64,000 nucleotides of DNA from Bacteroidales bacterium UBA3297 (GTDB lineage: Bacteria; Bacteroidota; Bacteroidia; Bacteroidales; Paludibacteraceae). Below the pieces are notes generated by a model that saw only the letters and a program-made list of their open reading frames with translations, ran no database searches and was not told the DNA's origin. The stretch lies in NCBI GenBank assembly GCA_002362105.1, contig DETD01000023.1, forward strand, positions 19,186-83,185, given 5' to 3'. Shown here one piece after another: positions 1-9,293 of this stretch (positions within the stretch are counted from its first letter, which is position 1; every line of letters begins with the position of its first letter). The position numbers and the translations under genes are program-made.

Positions 1-2
1 GT

Positions 3-1256
3 TCATTTTTTAGAAATATCTGGGTTGTTGACCACTAAACGGACAACATCTATTCGGGAAGGGGAACGGCGAACGACCTTGAACGAGTATCTCTCGCCAA
101 TTTGTATTACATCTCCTACCGCAGGCAGGAAAGCATTCTTACTCAAAATAAGTCCACCTACAGTCAGATAATCGTCGCCAAGAGGGAGGTCCAAACCCAG
201 TTCACTATTTACCTCTTCAATTTCCATTCGACCCGAAACGACATATTCGTTCGGCCCTATTTTTTTCGAGACCAGTTCGTCGGCATCGTCAGCATCGTGC
301 TCGTCTTCTATCTCTCCGAATATTTCCTCCATCACATCCTCAATAGTAAGGATTCCCGAGGTTCCACCAAACTCGTCCACCACCAAGGCCAGACTCTTTT
401 TCTGTTTTAGGAAAAGACGGAGCATATTGTTGGCGGTCATTGTCTCCGGTACCACAATAATAGGGTTCAGCATTTGTTCAACAGAAGCCGGATTGTCGAA
501 CATATCGGCAGAATGAACATAGCCAAGCACATTATCGATCGTATCGCGGTAAACCAAGATACGGGAAAAATGGGTTGCTACAAAGAGTTCCTTCAAATCG
601 GGAAGAGACGAATTGATATCAATGGCGACAATTTCGGTCCGCGGCACCATTGAGTCTTTTATCCTTACCTTTGAAAAATCGAGTGCGTTTTGGAACATAA
701 CCACCTCGTCGCCGAAATGATTGTCTTCACATTCGTTATCGGCAGGTACGGCATCCTCATGAACCTGGTGTATACGGTTAATGCTAAACGAGCAACTGGT
801 ATCAATCTTCAGAAGCCCGCCTAGCGTAACGACAAAAACAACAAGTTTGGCAATTGGCAGAACTACCCAGTAAACGATAAACAACGGATATGCCATCAGC
901 ATAAAGACGGACGTCGCACTGAAATAGGAGATGGCGTGCAAGAGCAAGTCTACCAACAGAATGGTAAATGCAATACAGAGCAAGACAGTCCCCACCATCT
1001 GCAAGAAAGGTAGCGTGCAGACCGTTACATAGACCTGACGTACCAAAAGAAAGAAGGCGATAAAATCGGCAACAAAAAGCACATTCGAGAAGTCGGAAGA
1101 CCTCTTAAAAAAGAAAGCGTGCAGTTTGTTGTGAAAGTGCTCGTCCCTCACCAGTTCCAACCGCAGTCTATTAAAAAAGGCGAATGCCATCTCCCCTCCG
1201 AAAAAGAAGGAAAACAGCAAGGCCCACAGTATAATCATGAGAACGTCACTAACCAT
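3..1256 (-). CDS. CNNM/CBS/CorC-domain membrane protein (GldE-like hemolysin family)
   Basis: A 417-residue membrane protein of the HlyC/CorC family. An N-terminal CNNM (DUF21) region with about four hydrophobic segments spans residues 1-155. A CBS pair follows (about 205-325), containing DSMVPRTEIVAID and DEFGGTSGILTIEDVMEEI, and a CorC/HlyC domain closes the protein (about 335-410). Family members are linked to divalent-cation (Mg/Co) transport; the Bacteroidota branch is often named GldE and is also found in non-gliding species. It is the last gene of the envelope operon inside this window, 2 bp after lptC. The stop codon at the window edge is present, so the gene is complete. Family is certain, substrate is not. 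Confidence 0.88.
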   Translation of the reverse strand: MVSDVLMIILWALLFSFFFGGEMAFAFFNRLRLELVRDEHFHNKLHAFFFKRSSDFSNVLFVADFIAFFLLVRQVYVTVCTLPFLQMVGTVLLCIAFTILLVDLLLHAISYFSATSVFMLMAYPLFIVYWVVLPIAKLVVFVVTLGGLLKIDTSCSFSINRIHQVHEDAVPADNECEDNHFGDEVVMFQNALDFSKVRIKDSMVPRTEIVAIDINSSLPDLKELFVATHFSRILVYRDTIDNVLGYVHSADMFDNPASVEQMLNPIIVVPETMTANNMLRLFLKQKKSLALVVDEFGGTSGILTIEDVMEEIFGEIEDEHDADDADELVSKKIGPNEYVVSGRMEIEEVNSELGLDLPLGDDYLTVGGLILSKNAFLPAVGDVIQIGERYSFKVVRRSPSRIDVVRLVVNNPDISKK

Positions 1257-1258
1257 AC

Positions 1259-1819
1259 CTAGTCTGAAATTGGTATAATACCATCAGGGTGACTGATTTC
1301 GTAGTGCGTCATTGTTTCATTCGACACGAAGCCACGTCCGTTTATAATGCAGTTCGGTTGCTGTATTTTAATCTTCTTGTCAGAATAAACCTTTGCATTA
1401 ACCTGGTCCCAGAAGAGTTGGTCGGTTTCAAACTTCTCGCCCTTCCGGTTAGTCACCTTCACATTACCGTCAAGCCTCCAAAGACGAAGGGTTTGGTCGT
1501 AATGGGCTTGGTCGCAATAAATATTGGCCTCAGTTTCAAGATGTGTATCGAACTGTTCTATACGCAAGCCGTTCGGAAAGAACCAATACGGACTTTTCAC
1601 ATTATTATAAATCAGCCATTCGGGAGTGGTAGCCCTGTAGCGTGTAACACCCGAATCGGAAATAACTGTCGAGACCTCTAGCGCCCTCAAAGTAGGGGCC
1701 GAGCTGTCAATTCCGCTATTCTGTCCTTCCGACTCGCCCGAGCAAGCTCCAAAAAAGCATACAGCAACCGCTGCAAGAACGGTTGCCGTATGTTTAAGAT
1801 ATGCTGATAGTAGCATCAT
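1259..1819 (-). CDS. lptC: LPS export periplasmic lipoprotein LptC
   Basis: A 186-residue predicted lipoprotein. The signal peptide ends in a lipobox (FFGAC, Cys at about residue 26), followed by an OstA/LptC-like beta-jellyroll with the characteristic run of short strands (AEANIY-type, DGNVKVTN, FETDQLFWD). LptC links the inner-membrane LptBFG extractor to the LptA/LptD bridge. Length matches the family. Two in-frame ATGs (1817-1819 and 1814-1816) are both possible. It sits between the TPR protein (8 bp gap) and the CNNM protein (2 bp gap), an order common in Bacteroidales. Confident call. Confidence 0.88.
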   Translation of the reverse strand: MMLLSAYLKHTATVLAAVAVCFFGACSGESEGQNSGIDSSAPTLRALEVSTVISDSGVTRYRATTPEWLIYNNVKSPYWFFPNGLRIEQFDTHLETEANIYCDQAHYDQTLRLWRLDGNVKVTNRKGEKFETDQLFWDQVNAKVYSDKKIKIQQPNCIINGRGFVSNETMTHYEISHPDGIIPISD

Positions 1820-1827
1820 TCGAACTA

Positions 1828-3168
1828 TTAACGAACAGTTGTATTTTCATTAATCCAGCCTGGCACATGGAAGGTACCAGAAATCTTACGCATGAAGCAC
1901 TCCTTCTTGTCTGGGAAGTACTTCTTGTAGCTGCTGATAAGGCTGTTAGCAATACCAGTACAGTTAGAGTCAACGGCCTTAGCCTTCTCGAACTTGTCGA
2001 CAGCAGCCCAGTATGCGGTGCGCTGAATGAAGGCATCGGTGCTGATGGTAGAAGCAGAAGCTGCGTAAGCGTTACCAATGAGCAAGTATGCGCTACCGTT
2101 GTTAGAGTTGTAAGAGAGCGCCTTCTGTGCATAGGTACGAACCTGCTGGTAGTTTTTCTGCTTGTAGTAGAGGTTGGCAATCTTCAACATAATGTTAGAC
2201 TTGTCAGACTTGCTAGTAGCCAAATCACAAGCTTTGTTCAAATAACCAATTGCACCGTTAATATCCTTCTTACTGTAGGCCATAGCAGCCAAACCGTTAG
2301 CAGCAGTGTAGGTAGGCTCAATCTTATAAAGGTATTCAGACGCCTTGAAGTAAACGGTAGAGCCATCGCAGTCGGCCATATCGTAAAGTTTCAAAACATT
2401 CTTCAACCAATCTTTGTCAGCCTTGTGGGCGTCGACCTGCGCAGCGTAAACGGCGTTCAACTGGTTACAGTCAGCAGCGCCAGAACGTCCGAAGTCGAAA
2501 TCGATAGCACCCTTCAACTGGTCGTAGGTAGAGTCAGCCTCAGAACCTTCCGACACACGCTTACCCAAAAGGTCGGTCAGCATAAGGTAGTCGTTAACGT
2601 ACTGCTGACGGATGTTAGTATCGGTCTTCTTAGCATCGAAGATGCCCTTCGAGATAACATAGAACTGCTGGAATACGGCAAGTTCGTTATCAGCACCACC
2701 CTCATCGAGTGAAGTCTTCAACCAACCGTATGCGTTCTGCTTCAGCGGGTCAGTATTCTTGTAAGTAGTCTGCTCCATGTTAGCCACATAGTCAAACGCC
2801 TTACGGCCGCGAATGTAGTAAGAAGGCTTCTTGTTAGAGAAGTACTTGATACGGTCGTCGTAAACCTTCATCATCTTGTCGAACAGCTTGGTTTTAGAAG
2901 CTACGTCGGTAGCCTGCTTCATCTGCCACTTCAAGATGTTTGGTCCTTGAATATAGATTGACTGGCTCGACTGAGGACAGTTTGTATAAACGTACTCCCA
3001 AGGAGCAACTGCATCGGCATAGTTACCACTCTTTGCAGCCTGTTTTGTATATGTACCCATCAACGACAGGTTCTGAAGACATTCGTCCTTGTTAGCACCA
3101 TAGTCCTGTGCAAATGCTTGTACAGAAATTGCGCCCAGAAGAGGGGCGATGAATAATTTCAGTTTCAT
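1828..3168 (-). CDS. TPR-repeat secreted protein
   Basis: A 446-residue protein with a clear Sec signal peptide (cleavage after AQAFA-type residues, about position 20) and tetratricopeptide-like helical repeats. The repeats are best visible in the C-terminal half, for example NIMLKIANLYYKQKNYQQV and SAYLLIGNAYAAS. It is probably periplasmic or outer-membrane associated, acting as a scaffold. Bacteroidales commonly carry this gene between coaX/OMP and lptC, which suggests an envelope-assembly role, but no specific function is established from the sequence. The residue FMRKISGTFHVPGW near the end is unlike TPR and may be a small C-terminal cap. Confidence 0.8.
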   Translation of the reverse strand: MKLKLFIAPLLGAISVQAFAQDYGANKDECLQNLSLMGTYTKQAAKSGNYADAVAPWEYVYTNCPQSSQSIYIQGPNILKWQMKQATDVASKTKLFDKMMKVYDDRIKYFSNKKPSYYIRGRKAFDYVANMEQTTYKNTDPLKQNAYGWLKTSLDEGGADNELAVFQQFYVISKGIFDAKKTDTNIRQQYVNDYLMLTDLLGKRVSEGSEADSTYDQLKGAIDFDFGRSGAADCNQLNAVYAAQVDAHKADKDWLKNVLKLYDMADCDGSTVYFKASEYLYKIEPTYTAANGLAAMAYSKKDINGAIGYLNKACDLATSKSDKSNIMLKIANLYYKQKNYQQVRTYAQKALSYNSNNGSAYLLIGNAYAASASTISTDAFIQRTAYWAAVDKFEKAKAVDSNCTGIANSLISSYKKYFPDKKECFMRKISGTFHVPGWINENTTVR

Positions 3169-3190
3169 ATTAGTGAATTTTTAATTGTTT

Positions 3191-4444
3191 TTATTCGAAT
3201 TTGCGTTTAACGAACCAGCGTTCGTTGACACTCAGATTAAGCGATATTTTGAAATACTGTTCAAGAATCATGTCTACAGACTTCTTTCCTGCCCTTCCGT
3301 ATTCAAAGCCCAAATTAAGGTAGGTTGGGTTCACCACCCTGCGCAACGGTATACCAAAACCTGCAGTCAACGCCAAGTGGTCGAACTCGTTGTCGTTAAC
3401 CTCGAAATAAGAGTTCGAGAAGTTAGCGCCAACCCTATAGGACATACGCTTAAAGAACTTCTTGCTGAGTCTGTCTGGCAACAATTCAGCACCACAAGCG
3501 AAACGCTGGCGGTCGTTGAAGACCTTTTCTCCGAAGTATTCAACGTCAGACCACTTCTGGAATTTGTAGTCTGCGCCAACCCTCCAGCTTTCATTTAGGT
3601 CATATACAAAACCTGCGCCAAAAGAGAGCGGAAGTCCAAAAGAATTGTCAAAATCCAAAGACACCGTATCGACGCCCGACGTAACTATCTTTTTTTCAGC
3701 AGTTGCGCTCAGTTTAGACGGAAGGTCTAAAGTTGCACCAACCGTTAAATTTCTTTTTTCGCTAAGGGGATAATCGTACTGGGCACCAAAACCAACATTC
3801 CAGTCATGCACCGATATTTCGTTTTTCTGGAACGTCGAGTGGTAATTCTTGTTGTCGAAAGAAACCAAACTGCCATGGGCAAGCGTACCGAAACCATAGT
3901 ACACATTCATACCCAGGTTGAAATGTTTGAATGGTTGTACACCAATACCGAAATATAGTTGTGTTATATCTCCCGAACCAGCGTAGTTAGTGTGAACGGC
4001 AAGCGTATCGGTAGAGATGGAGGATTTTGAGACCTGTTTACCTCCAAACTGGTATCCTACAACACTGAAAGGCTGCAAACCCGCGCTAAAGCCCATCCAT
4101 TTGGTGATGGGGAACTGGAAGGCCAGATAATCGAGGTTCTGGTCCCACGATTTTGCAGTCGTATTATTGTTATCGGTATATTTTGAGCACTTGATAGAAG
4201 CGCCAAACTCAAATCTGAACCCCAAAGAATCGATAGCCGTAAAAGAAGCCGGGTTAGCACTGTTGATGTGATTGCTGTTGCGAATGCCTGCTGAGAGTCC
4301 GCCCATCGCTTTGGAGTATCCGAATCCAGGTTCAATCAACTCACCATAACCATAACGGGTATAAGGCGAACTTGTGTTGTTCTGAGCACTCAGGCTTGAG
4401 ACAGCCAGCGCGGAAACGACCAAAATAGAGGTTATCTTACGCAT
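3191..4444 (-). CDS. FadL/OmpP1-like outer-membrane beta-barrel protein
   Basis: A 417-residue protein with a signal peptide (VSSLSAQ cleavage) and many alternating amphipathic strands ending in an aromatic-rich C terminus, as in an outer-membrane barrel. The N-terminal part has the YTRYGYGEL... and SANPASFTAID segments typical of FadL/PorV-like Bacteroidota outer-membrane proteins, where NPAS resembles the NPA motif of the FadL hatch. The start codon overlaps the end of coaX by 8 bp, so the two are translationally coupled. It could be a hydrophobic-compound channel or a structural barrel; the substrate is unknown. Confidence 0.72.
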   Translation of the reverse strand: MRKITSILVVSALAVSSLSAQNNTSSPYTRYGYGELIEPGFGYSKAMGGLSAGIRNSNHINSANPASFTAIDSLGFRFEFGASIKCSKYTDNNNTTAKSWDQNLDYLAFQFPITKWMGFSAGLQPFSVVGYQFGGKQVSKSSISTDTLAVHTNYAGSGDITQLYFGIGVQPFKHFNLGMNVYYGFGTLAHGSLVSFDNKNYHSTFQKNEISVHDWNVGFGAQYDYPLSEKRNLTVGATLDLPSKLSATAEKKIVTSGVDTVSLDFDNSFGLPLSFGAGFVYDLNESWRVGADYKFQKWSDVEYFGEKVFNDRQRFACGAELLPDRLSKKFFKRMSYRVGANFSNSYFEVNDNEFDHLALTAGFGIPLRRVVNPTYLNLGFEYGRAGKKSVDMILEQYFKISLNLSVNERWFVKRKFE

Positions 4445-5159
4445 TAAATTGAAGAATTCTGTTTAAACCGACCAACAATAAGTTTGGATTTACAAAGATG
4501 CCACTTTTTAAGCGCTTTTCAAAGAAAAAAGCGTCCCCACCCGTCAAATAAAGTGAAAGATTAGGATATTTTAGCGACAAATTCTTACAATAACCTTCCA
4601 ATTCGTAGGTAATAGCCTGTACTACACCAGACAAAATGGCATCGTGCGTATTTTTCCCGATAAGAGGGACGTCGTCTTCGGCAGCTACCAGCGGCAAGGC
4701 GCTTGTGTACTGGTGCAACGCCTTGAAACGCATCGCCATACCTGGCGAGATGTTCCCCCCCAGGAAACGGCCGTCGGCAGTAACCACATCAAGAGTAATA
4801 CATGTACCCATATCCACTACCAGCAGGTTGGTGTCTGGCAACAAATAGTTAGCACCCACACACGAAGCCAGACGGTCGACGCCCAAAGTAGCTGGCGTTC
4901 CATATTGGTTAACTAGCGGCACTGGCGTCTGGGCTGAAAAGCGGACGAATCGGGGGCATACCTTCTGTAAATAGTCAAGCGGCAGTTTTGAGGTGTCGCC
5001 AACCGTTGACAAGATGGCCGCTTCAACCGGATAGTTTTCCAGCAGTTGGTCTATTTGCCTTTCATCTAACTGGGTGAAACGTAGCGTGGTAACCAATTGG
5101 TCACCATCGAACAATCCAATCTTAATAGCAGTATTGCCCTGGTCAATTGTAAGATTCAT
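4437..5159 (-). CDS. coaX: Type III pantothenate kinase
   Basis: Phosphorylates pantothenate, the first step of coenzyme A synthesis. The 240-residue protein begins MNLTIDQGNTAIKIGLFDG, the phosphate-1 motif of the ASKHA fold. It also has GVDRLA, VVDMGTCITLDVV (metal/phosphate site) and GGNISPGMAMR. An in-frame upstream extension exists, but it runs through the intergenic hairpin and lacks homology-like sequence, so the ATG at 5157-5159 is chosen; length then matches CoaX. It overlaps the following outer-membrane protein gene by 8 bp. Confidence 0.93.
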   Translation of the reverse strand: MNLTIDQGNTAIKIGLFDGDQLVTTLRFTQLDERQIDQLLENYPVEAAILSTVGDTSKLPLDYLQKVCPRFVRFSAQTPVPLVNQYGTPATLGVDRLASCVGANYLLPDTNLLVVDMGTCITLDVVTADGRFLGGNISPGMAMRFKALHQYTSALPLVAAEDDVPLIGKNTHDAILSGVVQAITYELEGYCKNLSLKYPNLSLYLTGGDAFFFEKRLKSGIFVNPNLLLVGLNRILQFNA

Positions 5160-5172
5160 TATTAGAAACGAA

Positions 5173-5200
5173 AAGCAACGACAAATTATTGCCGTTGCTT
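5173..5200 (-). terminator. Hairpin between WG-repeat gene and coaX
   Basis: Arms AAGCAACG (5173-5180) and CGTTGCTT (5193-5200) form an 8-bp stem just after the WG-repeat gene stop. The T-rich tract is clearer on the plus strand than on the minus strand, so termination toward coaX may be weak and read-through is possible. Confidence 0.45.
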
Positions 5201-5223
5201 CTTTTTTATTTAAAGGGTTAACA

Positions 5224-7914
5224 TTATCGATAATTGACGATTCCGTACTTACCGTCTTTTGCAACTACGGCATACTTGTCGGTTACCTTTGCCACCTTCT
5301 GGTAATAAGGGTAAACCTTAATATTGCCCCTCTTGTCGATGACACCGTACAAGCCTGTTGCCTTGTCCTTTACAATCTGTCCGTCTACATCGTAGCCCTT
5401 TGGCAAGAGCGGAAGCGCGTGCTTGTCGAACAGCTGCACATCGCCGTCAACTTCGGCAAGGACAATCGAACCGTCGAATGAAATAATTTTGTTAGCGAAC
5501 GCAGGCACTTCAATTGTACCTCTAGAATTTAAGATACCCCACTTACCTTCGCCAGTCCTATAAGCGAAATAGATGCCCTTTTCGGTCTTCAACTCACTAA
5601 TGTTCGAATAAGAAGGCTTAACGAGCACCTCGCCCTTAGGGCCAATCAGAGCACATTTTGCATTGGTGCTGAAAGCGCCATAGGCAGCCGTCTTAACCAC
5701 ACAATAACCATTATTGGTCCTTCTCAGTTTCACCTCATCGTTAGTTGTGAAAAGGGTTTTACCCTCTTTCATGACAATATTGGTGTTTTCCGTGCCATTT
5801 GCAACCGAAACGAAAATCGTATTGTTGACCTTTTCGTCGGCAAAGGCACCACAATCGTTCGTGAAGACGTAGGCAGGGTCTTGCAAACGGTCGTATTTAG
5901 AGTCAAGAGCTATATTGTTCTTATAGTACAAGCCCATCTTGCCTTCCTTTGTTACTATCGAATAGCCGTTGCAATAGCGGGTCATCGACGAATACTTCGC
6001 AGGTACAACAGACTGTCCTGCGCGGTCAATGACACCTTTAAGGCCATTTTTAGTAACCACAATATAATTATTGGAAATATGCTTGTCGAAATCGTCAATG
6101 CCATCCACTTCAAACCTGTTGCCCTGCTTGTTGATCAGAGTCAGGTGCTTGCCGTTTTTCACAACCAGCATTCCACCAATAATCTCACAGGTTTCGTTGT
6201 TTGAGCTCAGCGTATAAATGGTATTACCTGCACGGTCGATATACTTCCACTGTCCACCTTCCTTTACCTTGGCGAAACCGTCGTTAAAGCACTCGCCCAC
6301 TGCATTATACTTCAGCGGCAGGTTGCCACCTTTCTGTGTCTTGTCGAGGAAGCCCCAGGTACCACTCACTTCATAAGCAATCATTTTGTCGCTAGAGCCA
6401 CAGTCTTTATACGAAGAAAGTCGGTCGTAATACAAGAAGTTTCCTTTCGTATCCATCCAGCCTTCCTGGAACAGGTTCTTCAAGATTGCGATACCGTCTG
6501 AGTCGAAGAACGGAATCATATCGAACTGTGGAGCAAACATCAGGTAACCGGTAGGACCTACGATACCGTATTTCTTGCCAGAACGTACCTTGATGAACTT
6601 GCTGTCGATGCTGGCAGAGGTGCTCCATGTAACTTCGTCATAAAGGCTGTCGTGCGCAATCACACCCTCAGCAGTAGCTGTACGGAGGTACTTACCATCG
6701 GTAATAGCTACGCCTCCATTGTCAATCAGTTTGTAGTTGCGCTCACCCAAAGAGCCAGAAACAAAAGGTGCTACCAACTGGTCTTTGCCTTGGTAAACCA
6801 GTCCCCATGCGCCGTTTTCTTTCACCGCAGTATATTTAGGTGTCAAGAACTTGATGTCGGAACTAGACGCCATATTAGCGGGATAGGTAACAGTACCGTT
6901 GTCGACATTGGCAAGACCCCACCGGCCGCCCATCTTAACGACCAACAGTCCGCTATAAACACCGGCTACATCTTCAAACTTAGGAGAAACAATTTCGGCA
7001 CCGGTCGAATTCAAGACGCCCCAAGCCGAAGTCTTCACCAAGACGTATTCCTTTTTAGTTATAGAGTCGACCGCATAACGCGCGTCGCTATACATAGGGT
7101 CGATTTTCCACACGAGAGAAGATTGTTCACTCTGAATTTTCGTCTGGAAGAATTTTACATTCTTGCTGTCGGGGAAGTTGGCGATGTACTTTGCATAGGC
7201 GTTGATTGTACCATCGTTCTTCGCCTCATCGTAAGCCAGTTTCTCGACCTCTTTCTTCAATTTAGGGGTATAAATGGAATTCGGATAGTCGTTAATATAT
7301 TTTGTATAGGCATCGCTTGTGTTTGGCAACTCGGCATAGGCCAGCGAGTCGCGCAAGTGTTCCGCATCCTTACGCTTAGGCGAATTTGGTTCCGCATCGA
7401 GGAAAGCCTGCACATCGGCCAGTGTAGCGCCAGAAAGCGTATTGTTGAAAACCAAGTTTTCCTTCGCCTTCTTAGCCTCATTCAAATAAGAGCAGCCCTG
7501 GCACGCATTGATAATCTGGTCGTATGCCTCGACAGTGTTCTGCGACTTAGCGTTCTTCAACAGATTAGCCTCAATCTCCAAACGGAGCTTATCCATATCT
7601 ATCTGTTCTTCGCGCATTACATTCATCACCTTTGTATCGTAAAGGCGGTCACTGTAGATGATACGGTTATAAATACTGTATGCCTCAAGCGGATTATAAT
7701 TCGAATACTTCGGATTGTTGAACATCAACGCTTTCGAGATGTCGCCCAACAAGTTTACCGAGGCATCATTACCCATCAACTTATTCTGTAGGGCAATAGC
7801 CTTAGTAAAGTTATTTTTCTTAACTAATCTGATCGCATCCTGTATATCAGCAGCAGAAGCGGCATAGAAACAACCACCCAACAGTGCAACCAAAAGTAAC
7901 TTATTATTCTTCAT
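5224..7914 (-). CDS. WG-repeat protein with helical N-terminal region
   Basis: An 896-residue exported protein. A signal peptide (about 1-21, AASAA) is followed by an alpha-helical, TPR-like region up to about residue 260. From about residue 290 there are roughly a dozen WG-type repeats, recognisable by AWGVLNSTG, RWGLANVDNG, AWGLVYQG, KYGIVGPTG, TWGFLDKTQ, GVIDRAGQ, KWGILNSRG, LYGVIDKRG and KYGIVNY. WG repeats form propeller-like surfaces and are frequent in Bacteroidota secreted proteins; no enzymatic motif is visible. It lies directly upstream of coaX on the same strand with a hairpin between. The specific role is unknown. Confidence 0.8.
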   Translation of the reverse strand: MKNNKLLLVALLGGCFYAASAADIQDAIRLVKKNNFTKAIALQNKLMGNDASVNLLGDISKALMFNNPKYSNYNPLEAYSIYNRIIYSDRLYDTKVMNVMREEQIDMDKLRLEIEANLLKNAKSQNTVEAYDQIINACQGCSYLNEAKKAKENLVFNNTLSGATLADVQAFLDAEPNSPKRKDAEHLRDSLAYAELPNTSDAYTKYINDYPNSIYTPKLKKEVEKLAYDEAKNDGTINAYAKYIANFPDSKNVKFFQTKIQSEQSSLVWKIDPMYSDARYAVDSITKKEYVLVKTSAWGVLNSTGAEIVSPKFEDVAGVYSGLLVVKMGGRWGLANVDNGTVTYPANMASSSDIKFLTPKYTAVKENGAWGLVYQGKDQLVAPFVSGSLGERNYKLIDNGGVAITDGKYLRTATAEGVIAHDSLYDEVTWSTSASIDSKFIKVRSGKKYGIVGPTGYLMFAPQFDMIPFFDSDGIAILKNLFQEGWMDTKGNFLYYDRLSSYKDCGSSDKMIAYEVSGTWGFLDKTQKGGNLPLKYNAVGECFNDGFAKVKEGGQWKYIDRAGNTIYTLSSNNETCEIIGGMLVVKNGKHLTLINKQGNRFEVDGIDDFDKHISNNYIVVTKNGLKGVIDRAGQSVVPAKYSSMTRYCNGYSIVTKEGKMGLYYKNNIALDSKYDRLQDPAYVFTNDCGAFADEKVNNTIFVSVANGTENTNIVMKEGKTLFTTNDEVKLRRTNNGYCVVKTAAYGAFSTNAKCALIGPKGEVLVKPSYSNISELKTEKGIYFAYRTGEGKWGILNSRGTIEVPAFANKIISFDGSIVLAEVDGDVQLFDKHALPLLPKGYDVDGQIVKDKATGLYGVIDKRGNIKVYPYYQKVAKVTDKYAVVAKDGKYGIVNYR

Positions 7915-7957
7915 CAGTCTATACTATTAATTAACCCTTATAAAAAAGGTGACAGGT

Positions 7958-8779
7958 TTATTTTTTCTTTTGTGAGAAAATCCAGCGTAAAAATCCCTTC
8001 GAGTTTGCCGCAGTACGTACACACTCCGCTTCGTCCTTATTTTCAAGTTCAAAGACAGGTTCGCAGGCCTTTGCACCCGCAGCCTGCAACTCGATATAGA
8101 CGTCGCGGACCAACGTCAATGGGACATCAACAATTGCGTCGGAAGAATAAAGACGTAAAGGCGTTTTACGCAACGCTTTCGTCCTATTCGGATGAATAGC
8201 ACCACCAAGAGACACCACTGCCGCAAAATACTTTGGTTTGCGTGCTGCCAAGTCGAGGGCGCCGCTACCACCCAAGGCACCGAGGCCTATCAAATAGATA
8301 CGGTTTTCATCAACCGGATAGTGTTTGATGTAGTACTTGACCATGCCTTCCAGCAAGTCGCCCGAATAGGTTTGCTCCGGATCTTCGGGGAAAGCCACCA
8401 CATTTCCAGGGGTCGACACCCCCATTTCGGCCCAATGGTCACCTTCCTCACATTGCGGATACAACACAATAGCAGGGAAAGAGTCTTTCACCGTATTTTG
8501 TGCAAACAGTTCGGCCACAGGCGAACTTAGTTGTTTGGCATTATACCGCTGCCCCTGTTTGGCCAAAGCATCAGCCCCGTGAAGGACCAACACCAACGGA
8601 TACTTCTTTTTTGTATTGTCGGCATATCCCTTCGGATACATCACCCTATAGAAAAGGGTATCACCATCGGAACTAAAAGAGCGACCATAAAAAATATTCG
8701 GGTCTTTCTCTGCTGCAAAACCTACGCTTGCCAGCACAGACGACACGAACAATAACATAGATAGGCAATAACTCTTCAT
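7958..8779 (-). CDS. Alpha/beta-hydrolase-fold protein lacking catalytic Ser and His (likely pseudoenzyme)
   Basis: A 273-residue exported protein (signal peptide about 1-22) resembling prolyl-oligopeptidase/feruloyl-esterase-type hydrolases. It has PLVLVLHGAD (65-71, oxyanion region), PAIVLYPQC, the helix after the nucleophile elbow (DLAARKPKYFAAVVSLGG) and SSDAIVDVP (212-220, acid loop). The nucleophile elbow, normally GxSxGG, reads IGLGALGG (164-171) with no serine. No histidine occurs after residue 196, so the catalytic His is also missing. The fold is therefore likely kept without hydrolase activity; a binding role is inference. It is separated from the next gene (WG protein) by 43 bp. 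Confidence 0.72.
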   Translation of the reverse strand: MKSYCLSMLLFVSSVLASVGFAAEKDPNIFYGRSFSSDGDTLFYRVMYPKGYADNTKKKYPLVLVLHGADALAKQGQRYNAKQLSSPVAELFAQNTVKDSFPAIVLYPQCEEGDHWAEMGVSTPGNVVAFPEDPEQTYSGDLLEGMVKYYIKHYPVDENRIYLIGLGALGGSGALDLAARKPKYFAAVVSLGGAIHPNRTKALRKTPLRLYSSDAIVDVPLTLVRDVYIELQAAGAKACEPVFELENKDEAECVRTAANSKGFLRWIFSQKKK

Positions 8780-9203
8780 GGTATTTTTTTTACAATATTA
8801 ACGATTTATTACCTTTCAAGCAATATTCGCCAACAATTTTTACAAAAGTGTACACCTCTAACCGGCTTTATCTGCTCATCCTAATAAAGTAAGGCACCGC
8901 AACGCCATATACTAAGGGAGCCACCCACACCTGAAGAAGCGAAAAACCCACAAAAATCTCAAACTATCATATTTCCGCCCATAGCGGGAAAAAGTAGAAA
9001 TAAAGACACAAAAAGACAGAAAAAGGAACAAAATGCAATCCAAAACCACAATATGAAGACAACCACAAAGAGAAGTTGTCGAATAAATGAGCAAAAAGTT
9101 AACGATTATAAGCAACACGCATCAAAGTAACGCAACTTTATGCATTCAAAATACAGAAAAACACATATGTTCGAATTTTTTTTTGACAAAATGGAAGATT
9201 TTC

Positions 9204-9234
9204 TTTGTATTATATTACACTTTCACTATTTTTG
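9204..9234 (+). promoter_or_regulatory. Promoter of gdhA (Bacteroidota type)
   Basis: TTTG at 9204-9207 and TATTTTTG at 9227-9234 match the -33/-7 elements (TTTG, TAnnTTTG) of the Bacteroidota housekeeping sigma factor, with 19 bases between them. A transcript would begin near 9241 and leave a leader of about 150 nt before gdhA. Confidence 0.6.
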
Positions 9235-9293
9235 TCTCAAGAAACAAACAAAAAGTGAAAGTAAGGGACAAAAAGTTTCTAAAAACTTTCACT
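9219..9293. repeat. Three copies of ACTTTCACT around the gdhA promoter
   Basis: ACTTTCACT occurs at 9219-9227, overlapping the first base of the -7 box, and again at 9285-9293. Its exact reverse complement AGTGAAAGT is at 9254-9262. The copies at 9254 and 9285 can also pair as a 9-bp stem in the transcript. The arrangement suggests an operator or leader structure controlling gdhA; no regulator is identified. Confidence 0.5.

Noticed and set aside
1801..2712. Long plus-strand open frame opposite the TPR gene
   Set aside because: Shadow of the biased codon use of the real minus-strand gene; no signal, domain or promoter.
5160..5264. N-terminal extension of coaX
   Set aside because: It crosses the hairpin and the end of the WG gene; the DQGNT motif normally lies at the very N terminus.
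6652..7791. Plus-strand open frame of 379 codons opposite the WG-repeat gene
   Set aside because: Antisense shadow; the minus strand has a signal peptide and a regular repeat pattern.
8912..9118. Small minus-strand open frame upstream of gdhA
   Set aside because: Hydrophobic low-complexity translation from AT-rich DNA, no promoter or ribosome-binding context.
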